DNA of 64,000 nt from assembly GCA_009760855.2 (NCBI GenBank), contig WPIO01000006.1, forward strand, positions 8,162,501 through 8,226,500. Reading direction: 5' to 3'. The notes beneath the pieces were generated by a model. It was not told the DNA's origin. It searched no databases and saw only the letters and a list, made by a program, of their open reading frames with translations. Each line of letters begins with the position of its first letter. Positions within the stretch are counted from its first letter, which is position 1. A program made the position numbers and the translations under genes. Positions 9,780 to 35,694 of the stretch are shown here, piece after piece. Source of the stretch: Cristatella mucedo (Eukaryota; Bryozoa; Phylactolaemata; Cristatellidae).

Positions 9780-10920
9780 TCTTATCAGAGGCCATGGTTT
9801 TACCAAGTTCGATGCTGAGCTTCTGACATTGAGGCTCAATGAGTGGAACTTTCTGGATGAAGGAGTGAAAGATACGGATTAGAGAAAGCGTCACAAACTT
9901 TTTCAAACTTCTTGAGTCCAAGATGGATGGTGTTTCTGTTAAATTTGGCCAATCTAGTCAAAGCTATAGGACTCACCTGTCACCCAAGTAAACGATGAAT
10001 ATTGATAGAACAAGTCATCCAGGAGTCCCAAAGCCATTCTGCTTTCATAATGCTAGCAAGCACCCATCTCTTCCTATTGCTCACTCTATGCACCTATAGA
10101 GAGGGCTACACCAGTATCAAGATGCTGCTGGGTGCCTTAAATTATGTCGACTATGGCTGGTAGGTCATTGGACCCTTCATAATGGTGTCATACCTGACGG
10201 GTCTCTGTGGTGATTGCATGAAGTTTATCTGCTTTCTTTGACAATGAGACAGCCGGGAAGCTATGACTTACTAGCACAAAAAGACTGGCCTCAGCGGACT
10301 TAGCTCTCTGCAGGGAAAGGCAGCATCAACTGGGAGCCGCTGGTAGGTGCTGATGCCACCACGGCTCATCAAGTTAGGCCCCTCATCAAGCAATTTGTTA
10401 CCGCTCTAGACAGTGAGGCAGCAGCTTTCAAGTACCTCCAATTTGTCTTTCCAAGTCTGTCTGAAGCAGATGCCAAAGCTGGTATTTTCTTCAGACCACA
10501 TATGCAAAGGCCAATATGGTATGAACAATTCTCCAAGAAGCTGAACAGAACTGAGAAAGTGAATTGGAGCTTTTTCGTTGCAGCGGTTCATGACTTTCTG
10601 GGGATTTCATCAGGCTGATGAGCAGCTGATTCAGGTTCTGATTAAGATCTATGCTAAAGTGGCATGAAGGATGTCCCTCAAAGTCCATATTCTTGGTGCC
10701 CGTCTTTCTTAAATTCAAGGAGGACAGGGGAGCTAACTCGGAGGAGCGAGACAAGAGCTGTCACCAGTGTAAACTGGATTTTGAACTTCTTTACCGTTTA
10801 GACAGAGTAGAAAACATTAGGAGACTGGACCGAGAAGGCCATCGGCAGCATTTCAGGAAACCAAGTAAAGCTTATTTCTGGAAACTTTTGAGAAGCCACC
10901 TTTGCGTGAATTCAGAGTAA
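9780..10920 (+). pseudogene. degraded member of an unnamed multicopy invertebrate protein family (TE-associated)
   Basis: Pieces spread over the three + frames fall in the order of a large uncharacterised protein family that I recall being multicopy in many invertebrate genomes. From left to right: PSKRWILIEQVIQESQSHS (near 9980), YTSIKMLLGALNYVDYGW (near 10110), QKDWPQRT (near 10280), then an open piece at about 10385-10615 reading LIKQFVTALDSEAAAFKYLQ, FPSLSEADAKAGIFFRP and KVNWSFFVAAVHDFLG, then SEERDKSCHQ (near 10740) near the family's C-terminal region. Many frameshifts and stops lie between pieces, so this is an old pseudogene. No function for the family is known to me; its multicopy habit suggests a transposable-element origin. 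The match is from memory and needs a profile search. Confidence 0.55.
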
Positions 10921-11064
10921 ATACATATTAAATGTGATTTACAATGACATTACATTTTTTTAAACATGATTGCTGTTCTCAAAGACTAAATGTAAACCAA
11001 AAGATTCGACTTTAACATCCTTCTAATTGCAAATAGGACAGTTTTAATTTAGTCACTATTATGG

Positions 11065-11535
11065 TTATTATCTCTCCGACAAACTCCCCCATCAGGCCAA
11101 GCATCGTGCCACCGCTTTTCGGAATCCAACAGTCGACAAATACCTCGTACAAACCTTAAATCATTTGGAGACCGTGCATTTGGTTCGTATGCTCCCAGAG
11201 CCTGGAACTCCCTCCCGACCTGCGTCAGAACATCCCCTGACCTGACCACATTTAAAAGGAACTTAAGAACACACCTATTTAGGACAGCATATAACGGGTC
11301 CCTTTGATTCGTCCTTGATGTGCTTATGCGTGCTGACACTGTGCATGCTGCCACTAACCACATTTGCATGCTGACCCTGTGCATGTCACCCCTAACCACG
11401 TTATTCATTTTGTTTGTTTTTCAAGCATGATTTTACTTACCATTCAATTGCATTTCCCTTCGCAGCAAATGTAAAGCGCCTAGAAAGAGATTAAATTCTC
11501 TGAGTGCGCTTTATCAAGTACATTATTATTATTAC
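11065..11535 (+). mobile_element. LINE family A, 3'-end fragment
   Basis: The C-terminal coding remnant includes residues equivalent to FGDRAF.SYAPRAWNSLPT, followed by the 3' untranslated region and tail GCGCCTAGAAAGAGATTAAATTCTCT..GCGCTTTATCAAGTAC(ATT)n. 5'-truncated, + orientation; the last ORF segment is interrupted. Confidence 0.85.
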
Positions 11536-13055
11536 AAAATCAGTTTTTGGGAAATAGTGGCAATTTTCTACTTCTGAGGCATAAAGAATTTGGAATTAAC
11601 ACATTACCACGGACAAAAATGTGTTGCAGCTTGTTATTAATTGTTTTTTCTATCTTTCACAGCACAGAATCTCATTTACTAAGTGGATATAATTATTATG
11701 AGTTGGCTGTAGCAAACTAAAAGTCTACACAATTTTCCCGCCTATTTGCTTGGTAGTAGCTTTAACTTCTCGCAAAAAAATTGAGAACAAAAACTGATTC
11801 GAGCGCACAGTCAATGAAGTAAGAACCGTCATAAGAGCAATAATAATAACAACATTTGCTCGACTTTTGTCTTGCACCCTAAGAGAACTAAATCTTTTTA
11901 TAGGCACTTCCCATATCCTGCAATGAAAGCAAATCAATTGCTTAGTATTGACATGACAGAGTCAGCACGCATAAGCTCACGAAGGACTATGGTATTCAAC
12001 GGGCTGAAAATAGGTCTTTGAAGTCAACTCCTTCTCCTCACGGCTCCAAGGACTTTCCCTATGGTTTCTTTGCATTCAGTCGGTTTACACTGATGCAACT
12101 AATTCATTGTTAGCTGTTTTTACTCTGACGAGCAGTTGATCTACTGCTTAATCCCTCTCTTAGCAATACTGGTCTCGTTGTAATGAGTGTAGCAATCAGC
12201 GATCGAGTCGCTCTTGCATGTGCGACTTGGACGAGCAGAATAGTGAGACAATTGTGAGAAAAATTTGAGCCCGCCCATCAACTGATCTGCCATTCAGACA
12301 CTAGCCATAGGAAATGGGCTTAGCCCTCTCTGGAAGGCTATCCGGAAATGATGCACCGCCGGGCACACGCCCTTTGCTCCACTCAGGAGCTCGGTACCCT
12401 TACCACGTAGTTAATACAAACTGGTGGAGTGGCTCGCTTTTGACGCTAGCTTCAAAGCTTCAAAGCCAAATTCAGGTAATAGGTAGTCAGATGTGCCTGA
12501 GTAGTTTATCTGAGTCGTTCTCTAGGCTTGAGCCGTGCTGAGACTTGCTGTTCACCCCGGCTGCTAGTGGACGCGGGTAACCCCCTGTCGCTGTCAAATA
12601 GACATCTCTTCGCTAGGGATACGGACTTGCTCTCTTAAGGGCACTCGTCGTTGCAGCCATATTCTTCTACTGTCGCCATACGTGTGCGCGTTGGTGCTTC
12701 ATCCACCTACAGGTCACTAACCGTGATTCTAAGGCTCGGGCAATCATCTGTATTCGGCGGGAGTGAACCGAGACTAGGACCGCTTGGAGAGCTACATTTG
12801 TGGCCCCGTTCAGTCTGTACGTGGACGCTGCCACACTCGTGTATGCCAGACCCGGATATCTAAATGCTTAGCAATTTTCAATACTAGAGAATTCACTTCC
12901 TAATACTCGAAACACACCTAAAGTTTATTACAAATACTGCCATAATTTACCCTGTATACATTAAAAGTACAAATGAATACTATAGATTGTGAACCTTTTC
13001 GTGCATTACTTTATTCAAAACGGCTTCTCAGAGAACTTGAAGAGTCTTATTCTGA
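11536..13055. other. unassigned intergenic DNA
   Basis: No supported gene. Open frames at 12314-12541 and 12651-12863 have no recognisable domain, no splice context and no neighbouring repeat signature. Confidence 0.35.
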
Positions 13056-13059
13056 AGTT

Positions 13060-13730
13060 TATGCGCTGCTAGATTGGGAGCCAGTGCAGGTAGGCAAAAA
13101 GTGGTGGGTTTTGGCAACTGCGAAGCTCACGACAGACAAGCCAAGCTGCAGAGTTTTTCACAAACGGTAAGCGCTTGATTGTCCAAGTGGAGGGCCAGCA
13201 AGCAGTGAGTTGCAAAATTTGATACGGAATATCACAAATGCATGGATTGATTTGGATTGGACGTAGTATCCCTGTCTAAGCAAGCTCGAATTTTAGGAAA
13301 TCTTATGTAGCTGAGAGTAGACAAACTTGATTGTAAAGCTGATGCGGTCATGTTTATAAAAGATCACTATGTATTAGAGCACCTAGATTTCTAGCAGATT
13401 CAACAGGAGATATGCTGACAGAGCCTATTGCGGGCGTTAAGCTTTCCAATTTCTGAGCCACGCTTTGTTTTCCCAACTAATAAGTTAGTTTTATCGTCAT
13501 TTAATTCGAGAACGATTGCTGCTATCCATGTATGGATGTCAGCAATACACGCAGCAAGCGGATTGAGAGAGTTAGTCAAGCTGGACGGCTGGAAGGGATC
13601 CAAGACAAGGTACAGCTGAACGTCATCTGCACAGAAGTGTAAGCCTAGATTATGCTTGGCGATCACAGCTGCAAGAGGGAGAGTATAAACTGCAAAGAGA
13701 AGCAGACCAAGCACAAAGTCAATCCTTGTT
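13060..13730 (-). mobile_element. LINE family A fragment (reverse-transcriptase region), eroded
   Basis: The - strand translation gives LLLFAVYTLPLAAVIAKHNL, HFCADDVQLYL (the YxDD-type site, here CADD) and ELNDDKTNLLVGK, as in the LINE A copy at 35821-37410. The 3'-ward continuation at 13060-13400 matches the region encoding HWLPV and DRDT. The tail is missing and frames are broken. Confidence 0.8.
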
Positions 13731-13814
13731 TGATGTCCCTCTGCGTCCTTCTGTTCTACTTTGACGCCATCAAGCGTAGCCAAGTGATCAACGGCAGCTG
13801 AACGTTGCTTCAAG

Positions 13815-14346
13815 CGGAATAGTAGCCATGTTTTTTCATGGGGGTGCGGCTAAACATCGACCTGGAGAGGTGCTGCGAAAAGTAAAGGCCGTCTCTCCGA
13901 ATTCTTCCTTTATTGTTAAATCCTTCAAAAAATCCCAGCTCGGAGATCCGAAGATCCCAGATCGGAGATCCCAATCCGAGTTCTTCGCCGATGGAACACC
14001 GTGTGGTGGCCTTTTTCGTATCACTAGAAAAAACTAACTTGCTATTCTTATTGTAGAGTCAATAGGTGTGCCTGCGGCTTGCCTTCCTACAGGCAATTTC
14101 AGAATTTGTAGTCCAATAAGAAATGTCACCTTCACAGTTTCTATAAAAATATGATTGATTGCTTTAGAAATGTATACCAATCTAGAAACTAACGTTACAC
14201 GTACGGCTCTGCTCTCGCTATTTTTATCCGCATCTAAAACCAGAGGTAGTTGTGCCCCTGGAGAAATACCTCAAAGAAGCTAGCCCAGGGCGCACCGCCG
14301 GAATTGCTTTCAGCGTCGCTTCCGTAATAGAGCGTCTCCTGCTCAA
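13815..14346. other. unassigned DNA
   Basis: Around 13930-13980 there is a short degenerate duplication of GGAGATCC/AGATCCCA words. No gene is recognisable. Confidence 0.35.
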
Positions 14347-14709
14347 AGAGCCAGCTCACTTCCTGCTATGGGCACTGTAGCCGTAGCAGGCTGCTAAATG
14401 TAATCGCCAGAGTCTGTTTTATATTTTTGTAATATAAACATATTTCGATGTAAGGTGTAGGATTTTGGGTGAAGTACTAAAGGGTTGTGAGTTTACGTTT
14501 TAGGGTCTATTGGGTTAGATTTCGTATTATTTTTTTACTTTAGGGTTTCCAGTTTAGGATTAAGATTTTGGCGGTAAATTTCGACGAAAAATCCAAGCAG
14601 AAAATATATCTCAAAACGTGTTTATTTATCGTAAATATAAACAGGCGCTGGCGACCATGTTTAGCAGCCGGCTACGGACTGTGCCCTTAGCAGGAAGTGA
14701 GCTGGCTCT
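14347..14709. mobile_element. 363-bp foldback (long inverted repeat) element
   Basis: The left arm starts AGAGCCAGCTCACTTCCTGC at 14347 and the right arm ends with its complement GCAGGAAGTGAGCTGGCTCT at 14709. Pairing runs about 100 bases inward, through GGGCACTG..CCGTAGC, GGCTGCTAAA, TCGCCAG and CTGTTTATAT words on each side. The ~150-base centre is T/G-rich with several degenerate TTTAGGG words. No ORF, so non-autonomous; no clear target duplication is visible. Confidence 0.8.
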
Positions 14710-14948
14710 ACGAACCAACAACCCCTCATCAGTTGCCTCCGAAGCCTAATTGCCATGCGAGAAGGGCTACAAAAATTCCGAGGCAGGTGGGGCTAAAGGT
14801 TGAGTAGGTTTAGCTCACCTAGCTCCTCTACGGACTCAGACTAGAGCAAAAGGAAACGACTAGGCACCAAGGTCACGTCCTTACGCGACTGAAAACGGTT
14901 GGTACACCTAGGTCATCGCTGCGCAGCAGCCTACAGAACTGAGACAAC

Positions 14949-15240
14949 ATGGAAAATTTTCAAATACCTCCTCAACCTGAGGCTTCCAAAGCTTCAGACC
15001 TCTGCGCCCAACCTAATGAACGGATAGTAGCGCTGAAGGTGGCTGCCGCACGGAATGACATTAAGCAACCTCCAAGGTCTTGTAGCCCAGCCCACAGGAG
15101 CTGACCGCGAAGCGGCTGCCCGCATCGAGCACCTTTCTAGGAGCTTTGCAAATGTTGCAATGGAACGCCGCTGCTATTGTGCAGACCCTACAAATGCAGC
15201 CAATCGAGACCGGGTATGTTCTATCAGGCATCTGCCTTAA
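14949..15240 (+). pseudogene. coding-like segment with frameshift, unrecognised
   Basis: An ATG at 14949 opens a frame reading MENFQIPPQPEASKASDLCA and onward to AAARNDI. Near 15055 sense-like sequence continues in the next frame as TLSNLQGLVAQPTGADREAA and ARIEHLSRSFANVAMERR. The charged, Ala/Leu-rich helical character resembles a retroelement gag/ORF1-type or coiled-coil protein, but I do not recognise it. One small indel would join the two parts. Function unknown. Confidence 0.3.
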
Positions 15241-15378
15241 AACCGACTGACTAGGCTGTCTATACAAAATTTTGCCTCCGTACCTACTGAGCTGGAGCCA
15301 TGCTGCAGGTGTGAAGCGACGCCTTCAGCGAACGACGGCCTTCTGCCCCTCCACCGAAGATCGATTTCGTTTCCCGGT

Positions 15379-15476
15379 TAATAATAATAATAATGTACTT
15401 GATAAAGCACCCTGAGAGAACTCAATCTATGTCTAGACGCTTTACATTTGCTGCAAGGGAGACGCGACTGAATTGA
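15379..15476 (-). mobile_element. LINE family A, 3'-tail fragment
   Basis: Reads on the - strand as GCAGCAAATGTAAAGCG-type sequence, the AGAGA..TCTC hairpin, CTTTATCAAGTACATT and an (ATT)n tail. It lies about 650 bases upstream of the transporter start codon, at the edge of its GC-rich 5' region. Confidence 0.8.
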
Positions 15477-15479
15477 GTT

Positions 15480-16124
15480 TGCTAAAGAACTCTCTCGCAA
15501 CGCCGTCATCGGAGGCCACGAGTGCCGCGAGCGAGCCGGCGGTGACGGCAATACCTCCCCTCCTCGCCGGGAAACCTCTCGACGGCCGCTGGGCTGGCCG
15601 CTCGAGAGGACGGCGGGGAGTCCTAGCTCAAGCGCGGCTGGACGCCTCGTCTGAGCTTTCTTTCGAGAAGTACACACGCAGCATACCCTACCACTCGCAG
15701 TCTAGGCCCAGGCCAATGGCGGACAGGGTCAGGCTGAGAGCTGCCGGAGAGCACGGCCAGGAGCGAAAACTCCCGACGGATTACGGGCGGCCGCTCTCCG
15801 TGCGACAGGCCGGCGCTTTCTGAAGCTCGAGTTCAACTGCTCGCCTCGCGCCGGCACGGCGTGGGGCACCTCGGCGGCCCGCAACGCGTCCGGTCAGAAC
15901 CGTCCGACCGTAAACAGAAACGTCGAACAACAGGAAGTTGCAGCTAGAGCGTGACTGCTGCTGCTGCTGCTGCCGCCTCTAGCGTCCGTGCTGGCCGACA
16001 CGGGCGGTGCACGTGGGCGCCGTTCGGACGAGCCTGAGATGACGGACGGCCGCTGAATAACCTTCTGGCGCGCTCGCACGCCGCTTGAGAGATATCGTCA
16101 GTCGACGCACACGAGCTAAACGAC
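15480..16124 (+). promoter_or_regulatory. CpG-rich 5' region of the transporter gene
   Basis: About 650 bases markedly richer in G+C and CpG than the surroundings, directly upstream of the ATG at 16125; probably promoter and 5' untranslated exon. A (CTG)n-like run lies at about 15954-15975. The start context is GACATGG (purine at -3, G at +4). The transcription start cannot be placed from sequence; open frames here reflect GC content. Confidence 0.5.
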
Positions 16125-30263
<14,139 letters not shown>

Positions 30264-31450
30264 TCGCTGTCGAGGGCAAATAGGCGGTGCTGGGCATGCA
30301 GGAGCAAGCAGCAAGTGAGCTCGGCTGCCGCCAGTCGCACGCCTAGAGCGTGACTTTTGGCACGTGCACCCACATGGCCATCCACACGTGCCCACCTGTG
30401 TCCACTTCAAGTGGCACCCACTCACACATTACAACGGCCTCGACAATAACTCGAAGCTTGGTCATTTCTGGTATTCTGCTACGACCGCTTCGCAGCAGCA
30501 GCTGCTGCTGCTGCTGCTTTCTACAGTTTCACTTCGGCTCACGTACTTTCTGCAGCGTCGCCGAGTGCCATCTCCTGTGAGTAATGGCATGCCAGCTGTG
30601 GCGGCACCTCGATGCAGCTGCTGTGGTGACACTGCAGGGGCAGTGCGTGTTCCACCAAAATCTGCCCTGACCTTTTCGGTGAGGTCGGCTGCTCGCGACT
30701 TAGCTCGTGTTGCTGGTTATTTTTTACATCACGTTTGCTGTGCAGCAGTTGCATGGGCTCATTTCCTATTGCCGGAACATTGTGACCACATATTTTTCAG
30801 CACTACATGCTGTGGATTCCAGTTGAATCACTGTTGCTTTCTCTGGTGATGTTGTCATTGCTAAAACTGAATCTAGAAACAGCTGATCGGCTAGTCGTCA
30901 GTACATCGACTTGTGCCAAAGCTGCATGTGCCGCCACCGTTGAGTGCCATTCATTCGCTTGCTTTCTGCTGGCTATGATGAGCATTTCTGCAAGAGCAGT
31001 TCGGAAAGTGGCTGGATCAAGTTGAATTTGAAAGGCTACCCTGTTCGATGTTGTGTGGGTAAATTTTGCCCTCGTTTGTAAAAGAATTGCAAAAGAACTT
31101 GCAAACTTGCAGCCGAACTTGGCCTGAACTTGTGCTTAGGTGTATTCAACTTATAACCCCCAACCAATGGAGTTGCCTGAGGCTCTGAGGACTTTGGAAA
31201 CAGTACGGCCTGTCAATCTACACTCAATCACGTGGATTTTTGTTCGTGCTTGCAGACAGATTATGTCCACAGAAAGGGTCCCGTTTTTTGCTCATATCCC
31301 ATTGTATTCCTTTCCAAATGACTCCCGGCTGCTAAGACCATAGATGTCCGTGTACGGATTGGATGCTTGCCACATGTCCCCCCCTCCCCGAGCTCCAGCT
31401 AGTAATGGGAAGCCATTACATTGGTGTTACCACCTCAAAATATGCCAGAA
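30264..31450 (+). other. probable 3' untranslated region and downstream DNA of the transporter
   Basis: No further exon recognised. Contains a (CAG/CTG) run near 30493-30517. Open frames are without homology. The extent of the UTR is unknown. Confidence 0.4.
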
Positions 31451-31451
31451 T

Positions 31452-31552
<101 letters not shown>

Positions 31553-31647
31553 CTTAAACATAATCCCCAAAAAGAGCAAGGGATTGCCTACCATGGGCCT
31601 GGGCTGCTTCTCTTCTAATTAAAGCTAAGTCAGTCGTTCCCACTTGT

Positions 31648-31653
31648 AATAAA
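31648..31653 (+). terminator. candidate polyadenylation signal AATAAA
   Basis: First clear AATAAA downstream of the transporter stop, 1.4 kb away; a TG-rich stretch (TTTGTGTAGTC) follows. Positional inference only. Confidence 0.25.
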
Positions 31654-31659
31654 CTTTGT

Positions 31660-32805
31660 GTAGTCAGTTAATGAAGCTACATCTGCTGCATGCACTGTAC
31701 ATTGCTGTTTCATTATGCAATTTCCCTAAAAGGTTAATTATGCCACTGCAGTCACAGGTTCTTTAAGTTGCCAGTTATGCCATTGCAGTCACAGTTTCCC
31801 CAAGTGATCAGTTGCTGCTTGTGCCTTGAGGTCAATTAAAATGACAAGAGGCCATCGCCGAACTATTATTGGGCTCACGGTAACACCGAACAAGAGTAGA
31901 AGTTTATAGATCGCAGCGGTCTGATCTAAGAATGCTGGAGCATCGCACTCATGTGGGATAACTCGGGAACTTTGCACCCACCTCAGGTAGGATAGGTGGA
32001 GTTGGACATAAACTTCAGCAGGCGCTGATCGGCTCCCGGCCAGTTTTGGCTCGAGACCGGCAGCTGTGCCGAGTACAGAGTATAGTGTCTCTCTTACACC
32101 ATATCCGTGCCCCAGGCAGCCTAGCCAGTGCCACCCACTCATTTTCAATTGTGTGCTGGAAGCATCTGTGCTAGCTCAAGGTTGTCGGTATGTACTCAAC
32201 ATGCAGTCAGAATAACTTTAAAGTAGTATGCCTTCTGATGGTTTAACTGTTGTTAGTGCTAATTTTCAAACTACCTCAGGGTCTTGTCATCTGCCACCAT
32301 CTTCAGCGACCTTTGTAGGTCAATTTAACGAGGTGGTCTTACTACTCTTAGTAGCTTATCAGGCAGCAGTGTACTTGCTTTTTAATAGAGGAGTGCCTCC
32401 AGATAGGTTTTGACGCGATTCCTCACAGGCCGGCAAGACAGCAACCAAAGCACTGCACGCTGCCGTAATGCTGTAGCTTTAACTTAAGAAGCTCCCGTGG
32501 TAATTAAAATCTGTTCTAGCACACTGCTGCAAGTGGCTTGATCAGCAATGCTATTTCTACTTCGGGGATACCCATGCACTGTCAGCCTGCACGAGGCAAG
32601 TGCTGCGTTCAGGAGCACAGTTATAACAAGCCTGACTCACAAGACCTATCTGGTGCACGGAGGAATCTGGCGACAGAGCCCAAGCAGCACTAAGAGGGAG
32701 AGAGAGAGAGATCAGAAATGAAAAGTGAACAGAGAAAACCCTTACTGTAATGTGCCATAATCCGCCGGCATTGAGCTGATAGAATAGACCCAGAGAGGCT
32801 TGCAG
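31660..32805. other. unassigned intergenic DNA
   Basis: Contains a small imperfect direct duplication of TTATGCCAYTGCAGTCACAG at 31738-31795. No gene is recognised. Confidence 0.4.
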
Positions 32806-32811
32806 AAGAGC

Positions 32812-32996
32812 TGCTAAATAAATAAATAATCCTAGCTTATTAAACAGCCTCTTTTTGTATAGCGACAGAAGAGCCTTTACGGCTATCACCACCTCTTGCA
32901 GTGGCGATACAGAATCACCCACCGCAGGAATCGAACCTCGGGACCGAGGTCGTGAAAACAACCGCCTTACCTAGTGTGCCATCACGGCTCTGTCAG
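32812..32996 (-). mobile_element. SINE family 1, near full length with tail
   Basis: On the - strand: AGAGCCGTGATGGCACACTA (box A head), ACGACCTCGGTCCCGAGGTTCGATTCCTG (box B), GCGATTCTGTATC-type core, CTCTTCTGTCGCTATACAAA, GAGGCTGTTTAATAAGCTAGG and a (TTTA)n tail at 32816-32830. Confidence 0.9.
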
Positions 32997-32999
32997 ATT

Positions 33000-34025
33000 G
33001 CAGGGTCAGCACGCTCATTGAATAAGGATGAAGCCGTTCGAGTGGTCAGTTTCGTTCCAGTCGCTCACGCTGATCATCTGGCCCCCTAACCTAACCCCCC
33101 CCCCCCCAGTCATTCTATACACCTGTATTGTTGGCTGACTACTAGATGCATATTGTGAGCCTGAAGGCTGACAAAATTCACAGAGTCTGATGACTTGCAG
33201 CGATGCCACACTTGTGCACTGCCGAGGCTCGTGAAAAATTCCTGTGGCTTAAGCACCAAAAAGATATGCGACGTGCGCAAAAGTTTTAAAGTACTGCGAC
33301 TGAGCTAGGCGTGACCCTACCCGGCTTCAGCCCGTCAATTAAGAAAGGAAAATCAGCAGATCCCAAATATATACCTTTCCGGAAGATGACGAGAGTGCAA
33401 AACGAATTCAGCAAAACTGGTACTCAGAAGCACAGCAGTGAAAAAGGAAAATAGCAATCTGTGGAAACCTGCTTCCTGATGGTAATTGCTATTTCGCCGC
33501 TCTCTACATGCCCAGGAGATGGAAGCAGAAAATTTGAGCGACTCGCTCACCATGTTGCAGCAATGTCACAGTCGCCCAGCAAAATGGGCCGTAAAGACGG
33601 CATAAGAAATAGCACAGCTACTGTCGAGAGGAAAGAAAAAGAAATTGCTGAAATTGCACACAATTTTATAAAAATTTCATTTCTTTGCATTCAACTGCAA
33701 AGAAAATTACCGGTACTCAATGTGTTGATTAATTTAGTCTAAGACGTTCATTTCACGGGGGGGGGCCAAACGATGGTAAACGAAGGGGAAAATGATTCGT
33801 GCTAAAATTGCAAAGGGTGTCGAAGCAAAGAGAGTTCAAGCTGCTGGAATGCCCTCGCCATCCTCTGAATTATTCTTTTACGTTAATAGTCCTGACAAGT
33901 GCTTATGCATAATCGCACGCAATAATCCACTACGTAATAATAATTTGATGTATAAGCATCTAGAAACAAAAGTTAATTAATTGCGATGCGTTGTTGTGTA
34001 ATAGTCTAGCAGAGGCACTTTGTAA
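33000..34025. other. unassigned intergenic DNA
   Basis: Contains a poly-C run (about 33095-33107) and a poly-G run (about 33758-33766). Short frames at 33461-33742 and 33792-33980 show no recognisable domain. Confidence 0.4.
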
Positions 34026-34029
34026 TTGT

Positions 34030-34612
34030 GATTGCACCACTTCTAGCTGACCTGCACTGGCTCCCAGTCAAGCAACGCATCGACTACAAGGTTTTGTTGC
34101 TCGCTTTCAGGTCCCTTCATTCTTTGGCTCCAGCCTACGTATTTGATCGGCTCCTCCACCAGGCTAAGCAACGTACTACCTGCTTTTTAGGAATTAATTA
34201 TTTACTTATACCTCGTACAGACCTCAAATCCTTGGCAGAATGTGCCTTTATTTCGTATGCTTCCAAAGCCTGGAACTCACATCCGACTGGCATCATGACA
34301 TCCCCTGACTTGACGACATTTAATAATAAGCTAAAAGCGAATCTATTAATCATAGCATTAAGTAAGTCTGCATGATTCGTTCTTTATGTGCGTATTCGCG
34401 CTGACACCTCGCATGCTGCCATAAAGCATATATGCATGCTAACCTTGCGTATGTCACCTGTAACCAAGTCATGCTTGTTATTGAGCATGCTACAATAACC
34501 ATTCGACCATGCTTCCTTAGCATCAAATGTAAAATGCCTAGAAAGAGATTGACTTCTCTGAGGGTACTTTAAAGCATGATTATTGTTACTATTATTATTA
34601 TCATTATTACTG
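34030..34612 (+). mobile_element. LINE family A, 3'-end copy
   Basis: An open stretch reading APLLADLHWLPVKQRIDYKV, FRSLHSLAPAYVFDRLLHQA and ASKAWNSHPTGIMTSPDLTT (34028-34375), then 3' region and tail AATGCCTAGAAAGAGATTGA..(ATT)n. 5'-truncated. Confidence 0.88.
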
Positions 34613-34727
34613 GGTAATTGACATGAGCAAGCGTTTTGTAATTGTGATGAAATTATTAAAAGAAACCAAGCTTATTATAAGAGTTGGTGCTACTAATGAC
34701 TATCAGAGCTTGCGCCTACATCACTTA

Positions 34728-35578
34728 CGTTGACCTTTCACTGGACTCCCACATTAACGCCACAGTCACGTCTGCTTACTTTCAGATATGTAGTAGTGCA
34801 AACATTTGGGCCTGCTTAGACGGAGACACCGCATCTGCATTGTTCCAAGCGTTAGTGACATTCCGTCTCGACTTCTGTGACTCACTATTTGCAGGGTATC
34901 AAGCCTATGCTATGAGGTGCTTAAATTTGGTGCAAAATCTGCATTCAAGCTTGTCTGTTGTGAGCGGCCTTGAAGTTTTTTGTCACTTGCAGGTCCCGAC
35001 TGTCTCTTCGATCTCCCGATCTTAAATGTTTCCTTATCGCCATTTTTTTGCAACGTGCGATATGCACTCCTGATTCAATTGGTTTTGACTGTGTCTTGGA
35101 TCAACCTCAAATTTGTTTTAGACCGTAGATTCGTTTCTTAAGTTCATAGCCTGGAACTTACTACTTGCTGATGTCAAACTATTACTGACGTCACATTTAA
35201 AAGCTACTAACCACCCGCTCCTCTAAGCATTTGGTGGTAACAACTGAAATGCCCTTGTGTGCTTATGAGTGCTGTAATCGTTCAAGCATTAAAGAATCTG
35301 CAGGTTTGCAGATATGAAATCAAGTATAAATGTACTCTTCTGGCCTCCTGACAGCAAGCGCTACAAGTGCGTCTTGTCCGTTGCAGAATTCCCTTTTGAA
35401 AATCGGAAGTTCTTGCGAATGTCGAACACAGAAACGGATACAGCTAACCGTATCATGCATGTTAGCATAGTGCACATTAGTAGACATATGATTATGCTTC
35501 CCTTATGCATATGTAAAGTGTCAAGATACAGATTAAGTCTTCTCAGTATTGTTGTTATAATTATTTTTATTATCTATC
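34728..35578 (+). mobile_element. old, diverged LINE family A copy
   Basis: DLSLDSHINATVTSAYFQIC, SANIWACLDGDTAS and FRLDFCDSLFAGYQAYAMR (34728-34925) match the LINE A RT C-terminal part. Weaker matches run to 35290, and a tail-like GTAAAGTGTCAAGATACAGATTAAGTCTTCTCAG lies at 35513-35550, before TTATTATC. Highly eroded; the middle may hold unrelated insertion. Confidence 0.65.
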
Positions 35579-35694
35579 TGTAACGTCATAATAGAAGAAT
35601 TATTCTGACAGGAAAACTTTCGAAAATTGTTGGAACTTAGTACTATTGCTTAACATGGGCACAACGACGCCCCTGAGTCACAGTCTATATATAA

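Noticed and set aside
14460-14560. Interstitial telomere repeat (TTTAGGG-like words)
   Set aside because: Words are scattered and degenerate, not tandem; they fall in the centre of the foldback element.
15473-15823. 116-codon frame upstream of the transporter as an extra exon
   Set aside because: GC-rich sequence opens frames by chance; no transporter-family sequence, and the ATG at 16125 leads straight into the TM1 motif.
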